DNA of 64,000 bases from JBBPZA01 sp963728925 (GTDB lineage Bacteria; Actinomycetota; Thermoleophilia; Solirubrobacterales; Solirubrobacteraceae): contig CAVSMB010000036.1 in the NCBI GenBank assembly GCA_963728925.1, positions 1 through 64,000 of the forward strand, written 5' to 3'. Positions 33,928 to 42,144 of this stretch are shown here, piece by piece (positions within the stretch are counted from its first letter, which is position 1; each line of letters starts with the position of its first letter). The position numbers and the translations under genes were made by a program. A model generated the notes under the pieces. The model was not told where the DNA came from and did not search any database. It worked only from the letters and a program-made list of their open reading frames with translations.

Positions 33928-34419
33928 ATGAGCGCCACTGACGATCTGCTGACCAACAACGAGCGCTACGCCGAGACCTTCGACAAGGGTGGCCTGCCGC
34001 TGCCCCCGTCCAAGAAGGTCGCCGTCGTCGCGTGCATGGACGCGCGCGTCATGCCCGCGCTGCTGCTGGGCCTGAACGAGGGCGAGGCCCACGTGATCCG
34101 CAACGCCGGGGGCGTGGTCACCGACGACGAGATCCGCTCGCTGGCGATCTCCCAGCGCCTGCTCGGGACCGAGGAGATCATCCTCATCCACCACACGGAC
34201 TGCGGGATGCTCACCTTCACCGACGACGACTTCAAGCGCTCGATCCAGGACGACGTGGGCGTCAAGCCGACGTGGTCGGCCGAGGCGTTCGGCGACCTCG
34301 AGGAGGACGTCCGCCAGTCGATCGCACGCATCAAGTCGAGCCCGTTCGTCCCGAACAAGGACAGCGTGCGCGGCTTCGTCTACGACGTCGAGACGGGCCG
34401 CTTGAACGAGGTGACGTGA
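33928..34419 (+). CDS. Beta-class carbonic anhydrase
   Basis: A 163-residue zinc enzyme interconverting CO2 and bicarbonate. The zinc ligands are visible as C36 in VVACMDAR (with the D38-R40 pair of the active site), H89 and C92 in HHTDCGM. VIRNAGGVVTDDEIRSLAIS and FVPNKDSVRGFVYDVETGRL are typical of the short type-II (Mycobacterium Rv1284-like) group. An AGGAG sits upstream of the ATG. The stop overlaps the GTG of the hydrolase gene that follows (GTGA). Confidence 0.93.
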   Translation: MSATDDLLTNNERYAETFDKGGLPLPPSKKVAVVACMDARVMPALLLGLNEGEAHVIRNAGGVVTDDEIRSLAISQRLLGTEEIILIHHTDCGMLTFTDDDFKRSIQDDVGVKPTWSAEAFGDLEEDVRQSIARIKSSPFVPNKDSVRGFVYDVETGRLNEVT

Positions 34420-35228
34420 GCGCGGTCGCGGCCGGGCTCGCCTACCGCGAGGCCGTGCCCCAGGGGCCGTCGAAGGGCGATGCGCTCTTCCTCCACGGCT
34501 ATCCGGAGTCCTCCTTCATGTGGCGCGAGGCGATGCGCGCGGCTGCGGGTGCGGGCTGGCGCGCCGTCGCCCCCGACCTCCCCGGCTTCGGCGACTCGAT
34601 CGCCGACCCTCCGGGGACGTGGGAACGCCACATCGAGGCGGTCGAGCGCTTCCGCGCCGAGCTCGGCCTCGAGCGGGTGGCGCTCGTCGTCCACGACTGG
34701 GGCGGGCTGATCGGCCTGCGCTGGGCGTGCGACCACCCCGAGGCGGTCCGCGCGCTGGTCATCTCGGACACCGGCTTCTTCGCCGACGGCAAGTGGCACG
34801 GCCTCGCCCTCGCGATGCGGACGGAGGGCCAGGGCGAGGAGCTGGTGGAGCAGATGACCCTCCAGGGCCTCGCCGGCGCCCTGCGGGCGGTGAGCCCCGG
34901 GGTGACCGATGAGGCCGTCGCCCACTACTTCAAGGCCTTTGGCGACGAGGAGCGCCGCCGCGGCCAACTCGAGCTCTACCGCTCCGGGGACTTCGAGAAG
35001 CTCGGCCCCTACGAGGGCCGCCTCGCCGCGCTTGGCGTGCCGACGCTGCTGGAGTGGGGCGAGAACGACCCCTTCGCGCCGGTCGCGAGCGCGCACCGCC
35101 TGGCGAAGGAGATCCCCGGCGCGCAGCTCGACGTCGTCGAGGGCGCGGGCCACTTCGTGTGGGAGGACGCTCCCGGCCGGACCGCCGAGGCGCTGGCCGA
35201 GTTCCTGGAGGGGCTGCCGCCCTCCTAG
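34416..35228 (+). CDS. Alpha/beta hydrolase, haloalkane-dehalogenase-like
   Basis: A 270-residue alpha/beta hydrolase. LFLHGYPESSFMWREAMRAA forms the oxyanion region, VAPDLPGFGDSIADPPGTWE follows, the nucleophile is D94 in VVHDWGGLIGLRWA, and the base is in VEGAGHFVWEDAPG. An Asp nucleophile and the tryptophan after it fit the dehalogenase/epoxide-hydrolase-like branch; which reaction it does is not clear. Translationally coupled to the carbonic anhydrase gene. Confidence 0.82.
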   Translation: MSAVAAGLAYREAVPQGPSKGDALFLHGYPESSFMWREAMRAAAGAGWRAVAPDLPGFGDSIADPPGTWERHIEAVERFRAELGLERVALVVHDWGGLIGLRWACDHPEAVRALVISDTGFFADGKWHGLALAMRTEGQGEELVEQMTLQGLAGALRAVSPGVTDEAVAHYFKAFGDEERRRGQLELYRSGDFEKLGPYEGRLAALGVPTLLEWGENDPFAPVASAHRLAKEIPGAQLDVVEGAGHFVWEDAPGRTAEALAEFLEGLPPS

Positions 35229-35328
35229 CGCGGCAGAGCCAGGGTCTCTCGTCACGGTCGCGTAAGACGGGCGGTCCGGAACGGTTGCACCAGCGACACG
35301 TTTCCCCCACGGACGGAAGGAGCGGCTC

Positions 35329-36051
35329 ATGCCGCACTACTACAAGGGATTCCTCGCGGTCTGGCGTCCGCTTGGCAGCTCGTACTTCTGGGTCACCGGT
35401 CAGGAGGCCCAGGAGTTCAAGGAGCTGGACACGGCTCATTTCCAGAGCGGCCTGCGCCTCGCGGACGTCGACTTCTACGACACCCTCGGGACCTACACCG
35501 CGATCTGGCGCCCCGGCTCAGGTGCGCAGCACTGGCAGGCGTGGCTCTCGGCGCAGGACTTCAAGCAGCAGGACGACGCGCAGTTCCAAGCCGGACGCCG
35601 GCTCGCCGCGATCGAGCGCTCCGATAACGGCGTCCTGGGCGTGTGGCGCGCCGGCAACGGCGGCCAGCGGTGGGTGACCGGGAAGGGCTTCGACGAGGTC
35701 GTGGACCTCGACGAGCAGCTTCTCGCCCAGGGCCTGCGGATGACGCGGCTGGTGCGGACGAACGGCTCCTTCACGGCCGTGTGGCGAAGTGGAACAGGCA
35801 CGGAGCGCTGGCACGCCGGGCTGACCCAGTCGCAGTTCGACTCGATCTCCCTCGACTACTACACGCAGGGCCTGCGCATCGTCTCGGTCGACCTCGCCGA
35901 CGGCGGGTACTCGGCCGTCTGGCGCCCGGGAAGCGGCGCGCAGTGGGTCCACTCGGGCCTCACGCTCGCCCAGCTCGAGGCGAAGGACGAGCAGTACAAG
36001 ACGGACGGCCTGGGCCTGCTCACGCTCAAGGCCAAGCGCTACTCCAGCTGA
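35329..36051 (+). CDS. Five-repeat protein of the bacterial tandem repeat domain 1 type
   Basis: A 240-residue protein made almost wholly of five repeats of about 45 residues, each starting with an (A/G)(V/I)WR segment and ending with GLRL or similar: FLAVWRPLGSSYFWVTG, YTAIWRPGSGAQHWQAW, VLGVWRAGNGGQRWVTG, FTAVWRSGTGTERWHAG, YSAVWRPGSGAQWVHSG. This matches the BTRD1 (polyglycine-hydrolase-like) tandem repeats that form a beta-propeller-like lectin-type domain. No catalytic domain and no signal peptide are seen. AAGGAG lies 7 nt before the ATG. A ligand-binding role is inferred from the fold. Confidence 0.8.
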   Translation: MPHYYKGFLAVWRPLGSSYFWVTGQEAQEFKELDTAHFQSGLRLADVDFYDTLGTYTAIWRPGSGAQHWQAWLSAQDFKQQDDAQFQAGRRLAAIERSDNGVLGVWRAGNGGQRWVTGKGFDEVVDLDEQLLAQGLRMTRLVRTNGSFTAVWRSGTGTERWHAGLTQSQFDSISLDYYTQGLRIVSVDLADGGYSAVWRPGSGAQWVHSGLTLAQLEAKDEQYKTDGLGLLTLKAKRYSS

Positions 36052-36069
36052 GGACCGTTCCGGGGGCTT

Positions 36070-36097
36070 CGGAGGGCGGTCGAGGGACCGTCCTCCG
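36070..36097. terminator. Hairpin between convergent repeat-protein gene and menC
   Basis: GGAGGGCGGTC (36071-36081), loop GAGG, and GACCGTCCTCC (36086-36096) form an 11-bp stem with one G-U pair, extended by a C-G pair. It lies between two converging genes and can end transcripts from either side. Confidence 0.55.
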
Positions 36098-36118
36098 GGG
36101 TCGACGGGCGGCCCGCCG

Positions 36119-37141
36119 CTAGACCGGATCGACGCCGAGCCCCGGCCCGGTCGGCACCGCGATCGCCCCGTCGCGCGGTGGGAAGGGATCGTCGATGTCG
36201 GCGAAGAGGCCGACGGTGGCGAGCCCGCACGCCGGCAGCGGGGCGAGGGCGGCGGCGGCGTGCAGGGCCGCCGCGACGCCGACTGGGCCCTCGAAAGTCG
36301 AGGCGAGGTAGACGTCCGCGCCCGTGGCCCGCACGGCAACCGCGTCGGCCAGCAGGGGGGAGATCCCTCCCGAGCGCGAGAGCTTCAGGCATACCGCGTC
36401 GGCGGCGCCCGAGAGCAGCGCGCGCGGCTGCGCGCCGGTCTCGTCCATCGCGATGCGCACCGCGACGCCCTCGCGGACCTCGCGCAGCCCGGCGAGGCCG
36501 TGCGCAGGCTCCTCGACGAGCTCGAGGCCCGCGGCCTGCAGCGCACCGATGGCGGCGATCGCCTCGCGCGGGCCCCAGGCCCCGTTGGCGTCGAGACGCA
36601 GGTCGACCTCGGGTCCCACCGCCGCGCGCACGGCGGCGACGCGCCCCGCGTCGTCGCCGACGCCCACCTTGAGCTTGACGCAGCCAAAGCCGCGGCGCAC
36701 GGCGTCGGCCGCCTCGGCGCCCGCCCCGGCGCGGTCAAGCGCGCCGATCGTCGCGTTGACCGGCACGCTCGCGGCGGGCTCGCGGGCAAGCATGGCGGCC
36801 ACCGGCCGCCGCTCGCGTCGCCCGCGCAGGTCCCACAGCGCGAGGTCGAGGCCGGCGAGCGCCTGAGGGAGGTCGGCGGCGTCGCGACACGCGTCGAGGC
36901 GGTCGCCGGGCAGCATGCCCTCGCTCCGCGAAAGCACGCGGGCGTAGGCCTCGAGCGCGGTGCGCGTCGCAGCGAGCGAGACGCCGTCGTAGGGCTCGAG
37001 CGGCGCCGCCTCGCCCCAGCCGGTCACTCCGTCGCGGTCGGTCACCGAGACCAGCAGCACCTCGCGGCGCTCGAGCGTCCCGTGCGCCGTCGGCAGCGGC
37101 GCGCGGAACCGGTAGGCCCGCTCGTGGACGGCCAGCTCCAT
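36119..37141 (-). CDS. menC: o-Succinylbenzoate synthase
   Basis: A 340-residue enolase-superfamily enzyme that dehydrates SHCHC to o-succinylbenzoate. Catalytic and metal residues are visible: Lys pair in CVKLKVGVGDD, metal Asp in DLRLDANGAWG, Glu in ELVEEPAHG, Asp in RIAMDETG, second catalytic Lys in CLKLSRSGGI. It follows menA after 7 nt in the menB-menA-menC operon and ends against the hairpin at 36070-36097. Confidence 0.92.
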   Translation of the reverse strand: MELAVHERAYRFRAPLPTAHGTLERREVLLVSVTDRDGVTGWGEAAPLEPYDGVSLAATRTALEAYARVLSRSEGMLPGDRLDACRDAADLPQALAGLDLALWDLRGRRERRPVAAMLAREPAASVPVNATIGALDRAGAGAEAADAVRRGFGCVKLKVGVGDDAGRVAAVRAAVGPEVDLRLDANGAWGPREAIAAIGALQAAGLELVEEPAHGLAGLREVREGVAVRIAMDETGAQPRALLSGAADAVCLKLSRSGGISPLLADAVAVRATGADVYLASTFEGPVGVAAALHAAAALAPLPACGLATVGLFADIDDPFPPRDGAIAVPTGPGLGVDPV

Positions 37142-37148
37142 CGCGCGC

Positions 37149-38042
37149 TCAGCTCAGGAGCAGCGCGGCCGCGAGCAGCACGCAGAAGGCGAGCTGCAGC
37201 AGTCCCGTGCGCCCGAGGGCCTCGTTGAGGGAGGGCCCGTCGGTGCGGTTGCGGACGAGGCGGACGAGCGGGACCGCGAGCGGCAGCGCGAGCCACGGGA
37301 GGAGCAGCCACGCCGACAGGCCGGCGCCGCCGAGCAGCCAGATCAGCGGCGGGCACAAGAAGGCGCCGTAGACCATGGCCGCGAAGAGCCCGCGCGCGCG
37401 GTGGCGCCCGAGGCGCACGACCAGCGTCTTCTTGCCCGCGCGCCGGTCGGTGTCGATGTCGCGCACGTTGTTGACCACGAGGATCGCCGAGGCCAGCAAT
37501 CCGACGGGGACGGCGAAGGCGAGGGCCTCCCACGCCATCTCCTCGGTCTGGACGAAGTAGGACCCGGTCACCGCGACGATGCCGAAGAAGAGGAACACGA
37601 AGAGCTCGCCCAGCCCCTCGTAGCCGTAGGGCCGCGGGCCGCCGGTGTAGAGCACGCCGGCGAGGATCGACGCGGCGCCGATGACCAGCAGCTGCCAGCC
37701 GGCGATCGCAATGAGGTAGATCCCGACGAGGACGGCGACGCCGAAGGAGAACCACGTCGCGACGAGCACCTGGCGCGGCGGCACGAGCCCGCCGGCGGTG
37801 ACGCGGACGGGGCCGAGGCGGTCCTCGGCGTCGGCGCCGCGGCGGGCGTCGGAGTAGTCGTTCGACAGGTTGGTTCCGACCTGGATGAACAGCGCGCCGA
37901 TCAGCGTCGCGGCGAACGCGAGCCAGTGGAACTCGCCGTCGTGGGCGGCGAGCGCCGTTCCGACGAGCACCGGCGCGACGGCGGCCGGCAGCGTCCGCGG
38001 CCGGGCGGCCATCAGCCAGATGCGGGCGCTGCCGGCGGGCAC
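37149..38042 (-). CDS. menA: 1,4-Dihydroxy-2-naphthoate polyprenyltransferase
   Basis: A 297-residue integral membrane prenyltransferase adding the isoprenoid side chain to dihydroxynaphthoate. Starts IWLMAARPRTLPAAVAPVLV; the first Asp motif is GTNLSNDYSDARRGAD, with DRLGPVRVTAGGLV following, and the second is NNVRDIDTDRRAGKKTLVVR. About eight transmembrane segments are evident. It begins 4 nt after the menB stop and is co-transcribed with menB and menC. Confidence 0.94.
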   Translation of the reverse strand: MPAGSARIWLMAARPRTLPAAVAPVLVGTALAAHDGEFHWLAFAATLIGALFIQVGTNLSNDYSDARRGADAEDRLGPVRVTAGGLVPPRQVLVATWFSFGVAVLVGIYLIAIAGWQLLVIGAASILAGVLYTGGPRPYGYEGLGELFVFLFFGIVAVTGSYFVQTEEMAWEALAFAVPVGLLASAILVVNNVRDIDTDRRAGKKTLVVRLGRHRARGLFAAMVYGAFLCPPLIWLLGGAGLSAWLLLPWLALPLAVPLVRLVRNRTDGPSLNEALGRTGLLQLAFCVLLAAALLLS

Positions 38043-38046
38043 GCTC

Positions 38047-38880
38047 TCAGGGGCGCCTGGGGAACTTCGTGAAGTCGGCTGGGCGCTTCTCGACGTAGGC
38101 GTCGCGGCCCTCCTGCGCCTCGTCGGAGCCGTAGAACAGGAGGTTCGCGTCGTGGGCGAGCTGCTGCAGTCCCGCGTAGCCGTCCTCGGAGGCGTGGAAG
38201 GACGCCTTGAGTAGCCGCAGGGCGAAGGGGGAGAGGGCGAGCATCTCGCGACACCAGGCGACGGTCTCCTCCTCGAGCCGCTCGAGCGGCACCACGGTGT
38301 TCACGAGCCCCATGTCGAGCGCCTGCGCGGCGTCGTACTGACGGCACAGGAACCAGATCTCCTTCGCCTTCTTCGCTCCGACCAGGTCGGCCAGCAGGCT
38401 CGCGCCGAAGCCGCCGTCGAACGAGCCGACGCGCGGCCCGACCTGCCCGAAGCGGGCGTTGTCGGCGGCGATGGTGAGGTCGCACACGAGGTGGAGGACG
38501 TGGCCGCCGCCGATCGCGTAGCCCGCCACCATGGCGACCACCGGCTTGGGCAGCCTGCGGATCTGCACGTGAAGATCGGTGACGTGGAAGCGGCCGATCC
38601 GGTCGGAGGCGGCGGGGTCCTCGAGGTAGCCCGCATCGCCGCGGACGCGCTGGTCGCCACCCGAGCAGAAGGCGAGCGGGCCCTCGCCGCTGAGCACGAC
38701 GACCCCGACCGCGCGGTCCTCGCGCGCCGCCTCGAAGGCGCGCGAGAGCTCGACAACCGTCTGGGGCCGGAAGGCGTTGCGCACGTCCGGGCGGTCGATG
38801 GTGATCTTGGCGATGCCGTCGCCCGAGGTCTCGAAGCGGATGTCCGAGTAGTCCCCGGCGGGCGTCCAGGTGACGGCCAC
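38047..38880 (-). CDS. menB: 1,4-Dihydroxy-2-naphthoyl-CoA synthase
   Basis: A 277-residue crotonase-fold enzyme closing the second ring from o-succinylbenzoyl-CoA. Signatures: IRFETSGDGIAKITIDRPDV, RNAFRPQTVVELSRAFEAAR, FCSGGDQRVRGDAGYLED, VAGYAIGGGHVLHLVCDLTI, VGSFDGGFGASLLADLVGAK, AKEIWFLCRQYDAAQALDMG. The GTG start at 38880 is preferred because TAGGGT lies exactly 7 nt before it; an ATG at 38929-38931 would add 17 unconserved residues and collide with menE. Confidence 0.93.
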   Translation of the reverse strand: MAVTWTPAGDYSDIRFETSGDGIAKITIDRPDVRNAFRPQTVVELSRAFEAAREDRAVGVVVLSGEGPLAFCSGGDQRVRGDAGYLEDPAASDRIGRFHVTDLHVQIRRLPKPVVAMVAGYAIGGGHVLHLVCDLTIAADNARFGQVGPRVGSFDGGFGASLLADLVGAKKAKEIWFLCRQYDAAQALDMGLVNTVVPLERLEEETVAWCREMLALSPFALRLLKASFHASEDGYAGLQQLAHDANLLFYGSDEAQEGRDAYVEKRPADFTKFPRRP

Positions 38881-38929
38881 GGCGGGCACCCTAGAGGATC
38901 CCCCGGGGCGCCCCTCTAGCCTCACCCGC
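38881..38929. promoter_or_regulatory. Divergent leaderless promoters of menB and menE
   Basis: The 49 nt between the two start codons carry mirrored hexamers: TAGGGT on the minus strand (38888-38893), 7 nt from the menB GTG, and TAGCCT on the plus strand (38917-38922), 7 nt from the menE ATG. Neither gene has an SD. Any operator for the men genes should lie in this short stretch, which also contains the symmetrical GGATCC and CCCCGGGG patches. Confidence 0.6.
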
Positions 38930-40216
38930 ATGCACGTCCCCGCCTGGCTGCCGCGGGCGGCCGCCGTGGCGCCGGAGCGCCCGGCGCTCGAGGTCCCCGG
39001 GGCGACCCTCTCCTACGCTGAGCTCGATGCCGGCGCCGCCGCCGGGGCCTCGGCGCTCGCCGCGCGAGGCATCGAGCCCGGTGACCGCGTCGCCCTGTTC
39101 CTTGAGGCCGGCGAGGCCTTCGTCGTCGCGCTGCACGCGTGCCTGCGGCTCGGCGCGGTCGCGATGCCGGTCGACCTGCGCCTGGGTGAGCGCGAGCACG
39201 CCGCGCAGACGGGCAGTGCGGCGCTCGTCGTCGACGCGCCGCTCGAGGGGCCCGCAGCGGGAGGCGCACCGTCTCTTGCACCCCACGATCTCGACGCGCC
39301 GGCGGTCGTCGTGCACACGTCGGGGACCTCGGGCGCCGCCACGCCGGTGCAGCTCACCTACGGGAACCTGCTGTGGAGCGCGATGGGCTCGGCCGTCGCG
39401 CTCGGCCTCGACGCCTCCGAGCGCTGGCTGTGCCCGCTGCCGCTCACCCACGTCGGGGGCCTCTCGATCCTTGTCCGCAGCGCGATCGCGGGCACCACGG
39501 CCGTCGTTCACCCGCGATTCGACACCGACCGCGTTCTCGCGTCGCTCGAGGGCGAACGCATCACCGTGGTGTCGCTCGTGCCCACGATGGCTGCCCGGCT
39601 CCTCGACGCCGGGCTGCGGCGCCCGCCGGACCTTCGCTGGGCGCTGATCGGCGGGGCGCCGCTTGAGCCCGCGCTCGAGCGCCGCGCGCGCGAGGCCGGG
39701 CTGCCGGTCGCCGAGACCTACGGCCTGACCCAGGCGGCCTCGCAGGTGGCGACCGACGGCGTCCCGCTCGTCTGCACTCAGGTGGCGATCGCCCCTGACG
39801 GAGAGATCCTCGTCGCCGGGCCGACCGTGGCGCCCGGCGCCGTCGCTCCCGACGGCTGGCTGCACACCGGCGACCTTGGGATGCTCGACGAGCGCGCGCG
39901 GCTGTCCGTGACCGGCCGCGGCGCCGACACCATCGTGAGCGGGGGCGAGAACGTCGCGCCGACCGAGGTGGAGGCTGCGCTGCTGGAGCATCCGGGCGTC
40001 GCCGAGGCCGCCGTGCACGGACGGCACGACCCCGAGTGGGGGGAGGCGATCGTGGCGACCGTCGTCCTGCGCGATGGAGCGCGGCCGACGGAGGAGGAGC
40101 TGCGCGCGCACGTCGCCCAACGCCTCGCGCGCTTCAAGGTCCCGAAGGAGGTGCGCGTCGCGGCCGGGCTGCCGCGCACGGCGTCGGGAAAGCTGCGGCG
40201 CGGCGAGCTGCGCTGA
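38930..40216 (+). CDS. menE: o-Succinylbenzoate-CoA ligase
   Basis: A 428-residue acyl-CoA synthetase of the ANL superfamily activating o-succinylbenzoate with ATP and CoA. Motifs: P-loop VVHTSGTSGAATPVQLTYGN, CPLPLTHVGGLSILVRSAIA, ETYGLTQAASQVA, GWLHTGDLGMLDERARLSVT, GRGADTIVSGGENVAPTEVE, and the C-terminal Lys in PRTASGKLRRGELR. The compact size and position opposite menB identify MenE. The start ATG follows TAGCCT by 7 nt. Confidence 0.93.
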   Translation: MHVPAWLPRAAAVAPERPALEVPGATLSYAELDAGAAAGASALAARGIEPGDRVALFLEAGEAFVVALHACLRLGAVAMPVDLRLGEREHAAQTGSAALVVDAPLEGPAAGGAPSLAPHDLDAPAVVVHTSGTSGAATPVQLTYGNLLWSAMGSAVALGLDASERWLCPLPLTHVGGLSILVRSAIAGTTAVVHPRFDTDRVLASLEGERITVVSLVPTMAARLLDAGLRRPPDLRWALIGGAPLEPALERRAREAGLPVAETYGLTQAASQVATDGVPLVCTQVAIAPDGEILVAGPTVAPGAVAPDGWLHTGDLGMLDERARLSVTGRGADTIVSGGENVAPTEVEAALLEHPGVAEAAVHGRHDPEWGEAIVATVVLRDGARPTEEELRAHVAQRLARFKVPKEVRVAAGLPRTASGKLRRGELR

Positions 40217-40234
40217 CCGGCACACTTCTCGGCC

Positions 40235-41083
40235 GTGGACCCCGAGCGCTACCGAGATGCGACGCACGAGCAGTGGTCGCGCTCGGCCGAGGGCTGGTCA
40301 CGCCGCCGCGACGAGCTCCAGCGCGCCGCCCTCCCGGTGTCGCGGTGGCTCATCGACGCGATCGAGCCGCAGCCCGGGCAGCTGCTGCTCGAGCTCGCCG
40401 CCGGGCCGGGCGACACCGGGCTGCTGGCGGCCGAGCTCGTCCGCCCGGCCGGCGGCGGGCTGATCTCCTCCGACTTCGCGGAGGAGATGCTCGACGCCAG
40501 CCGTGCCCGCGCGCGTGAGCTCGGCTCCGACAACGTGGAGTTCCGCGTGCTCGAGATGGAGTGGCTCGACCTGGGGACCGCCTCCGTCGACGCGGTGCTG
40601 TGCCGGTGGGGCTTCATGCTCGCCGCGGACCCCGGCGCCGCCCTGCGCGAGGCGCGGCGCGTGCTTCGCCCCGGCGGCCGGGTGGCGCTCGCGGCATGGG
40701 ACGACCCGGCGCGCAACGTGTGGGCGACGCTGCCCACCACCGTGCTGGTGGAGCGGGGCCTGACCGAGCGGCGCGACCCGGCCGGCCCGGGGATGTTCGC
40801 CTTCTCGCCCCCGGGCCGGATGGGTGAGCTGCTCGCGGACGCAGGCTTCGCAGACGTCGAGGTCGACGCGCTGGACTTCGAGAACCGCTACGCCTCGGTC
40901 GACGCCTACTGGGACACGACGATGGACCTCTCGCGTCCGTTTCGCGACCTGATCGAAGGCTTGGGCGAGGGGGAGCGTGAGACCGTCCGACGGGACCTGG
41001 AGAGCCGTCTGGAGCCCTACCTGCGGGAGGCAGAAAAGGTCGCGATCCCGGCCCGGACGCTGGTCGCGGCGGCGAGCGCCTAG
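40235..41083 (+). CDS. SAM-dependent methyltransferase, UbiE-like fold
   Basis: A 282-residue class I methyltransferase. The SAM motif is QLLLELAAGPGDTGLLAAEL, with the acidic end of strand 2 in LISSDFAEEMLDASRARARE, ASVDAVLCRWGFMLAADPGA for motif II, and LREARRVLRPGGRVALAAWD for motif III. It starts 18 nt after menE on the same strand, so it could be the final menaquinone methyltransferase (MenG role). However, its C-terminus lacks the conserved UbiE signature, and general small-molecule methyltransferases look the same. GTG start. Confidence 0.75.
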   Translation: MDPERYRDATHEQWSRSAEGWSRRRDELQRAALPVSRWLIDAIEPQPGQLLLELAAGPGDTGLLAAELVRPAGGGLISSDFAEEMLDASRARARELGSDNVEFRVLEMEWLDLGTASVDAVLCRWGFMLAADPGAALREARRVLRPGGRVALAAWDDPARNVWATLPTTVLVERGLTERRDPAGPGMFAFSPPGRMGELLADAGFADVEVDALDFENRYASVDAYWDTTMDLSRPFRDLIEGLGEGERETVRRDLESRLEPYLREAEKVAIPARTLVAAASA

Positions 41084-41111
41084 GCGCCCACGGGCGGCCG
41101 GGAGCCCCTGC

Positions 41112-41117
41112 TAGCGT
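41112..41117 (+). promoter_or_regulatory. Putative -10 element of leaderless ilvC
   Basis: TAGCGT ends 8 nt before the ilvC ATG; no SD sequence lies between. Confidence 0.5.
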
Positions 41118-41125
41118 CCCGCGCC

Positions 41126-42115
41126 ATGTTCTACGACGACGACGCCGATCTCTCGCTGCTCGACGGCAAGACCGTCGCGATCCTGGGCTTCGGGTCCCAG
41201 GGGCACGCGCACGCACTGAACCTCAAGGACTCGGGCGTCGACGTCGTCGTCGGGCTGCGCGAGGGCTCCTCGTCCGTCGACAAGGCGCGCGAACACGGCC
41301 TCGAGGTGCTGCCGATCGCAGACGCCGCCTCGCGAGGAGACGTCGTCATGGTCCTGCTCCCCGACGAGAAGCAGGCCGACATCTGGTCCGCCGAGATCAG
41401 CGACGGGATCGCCCCCGGCAACCTGCTCATGTTCGCCCACGGCTTCGCCATCCACTTCGAGCAGATCGTCGCGCCGGCGGAGGTCGACGTCGCGATGGTC
41501 GCCCCCAAGGGGCCTGGTCACCTCGTGCGCCGCCAGTTCACCGAGGGCGAGGGCGTCCCCGGTCTGCTCGCCGTCGCCCAGGACGCGACCGGCCGCGCCA
41601 AGGAGCTCGCGCTCGCCTACGCGAAGGGCATCGGCTGCACCCGCGGAGGGGTCATCGAGACGAGCTTCAAGGACGAGACCGAGACGGACCTCTTCGGCGA
41701 GCAGGCGGTGCTGTGCGGCGGCGTGTCCGAGCTCGTGCGGGCGGGCTACGAGACGCTCGTCGACGCCGGCTACGACCCGCGCCTGGCCTACTTCGAGTGC
41801 CTGCACGAGCTCAAGCTGATCGTCGACCTCATGTACGAGAAGGGCATCACGGGCATGCGGTACTCGATCTCGAATACGGCCGAGTACGGCGACCTCACGC
41901 GCGGCAAGCGCGTCATCAACGCCGAGACGCGCGAGGAGATGAAGCGGATCCTGGGCGAGATCCAGTCCGGCGAGTTCGCCCGCGAGTGGATCGCCGAGAA
42001 CCGCGCCGGCCAGGAGAACTTCCAGCGCATGCGCGCCGAGCAGGCCGACCACCAGGTCGAGCGCGAGGGCCGCGAGCTGCGCAGCATGATGAGCTGGATC
42101 GAGACCGAGTTCTGA
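41126..42115 (+). CDS. ilvC: Ketol-acid reductoisomerase (class I)
   Basis: A 329-residue NADPH enzyme converting acetolactate or acetohydroxybutyrate to the dihydroxy acid. The Rossmann motif is AILGFGSQGHAHALNLKDSG; VAPKGPGHLVRRQFTEGEGV and the KARI knotted domain with DETETDLFGEQAVLCGGVSE, YFECLHELKLIVDLMYEKGI and ISNTAEYGDLTRG carry the Mg ligands. Length fits the short class I. It stands apart from ilvBN by 19 kb and has its own promoter; ilvD, the next step, is not in the window. Confidence 0.96.
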   Translation: MFYDDDADLSLLDGKTVAILGFGSQGHAHALNLKDSGVDVVVGLREGSSSVDKAREHGLEVLPIADAASRGDVVMVLLPDEKQADIWSAEISDGIAPGNLLMFAHGFAIHFEQIVAPAEVDVAMVAPKGPGHLVRRQFTEGEGVPGLLAVAQDATGRAKELALAYAKGIGCTRGGVIETSFKDETETDLFGEQAVLCGGVSELVRAGYETLVDAGYDPRLAYFECLHELKLIVDLMYEKGITGMRYSISNTAEYGDLTRGKRVINAETREEMKRILGEIQSGEFAREWIAENRAGQENFQRMRAEQADHQVEREGRELRSMMSWIETEF

Positions 42116-42144
42116 GCCGCCCGGCTCCTGCGATCATCTGCGCG

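Noticed and set aside
38881..38931. A longer menB starting at ATG 38931
   Set aside because: It would begin inside the menE start region and add 17 unconserved residues; the GTG at 38880 has the 7-nt-spaced TAGGGT hexamer.
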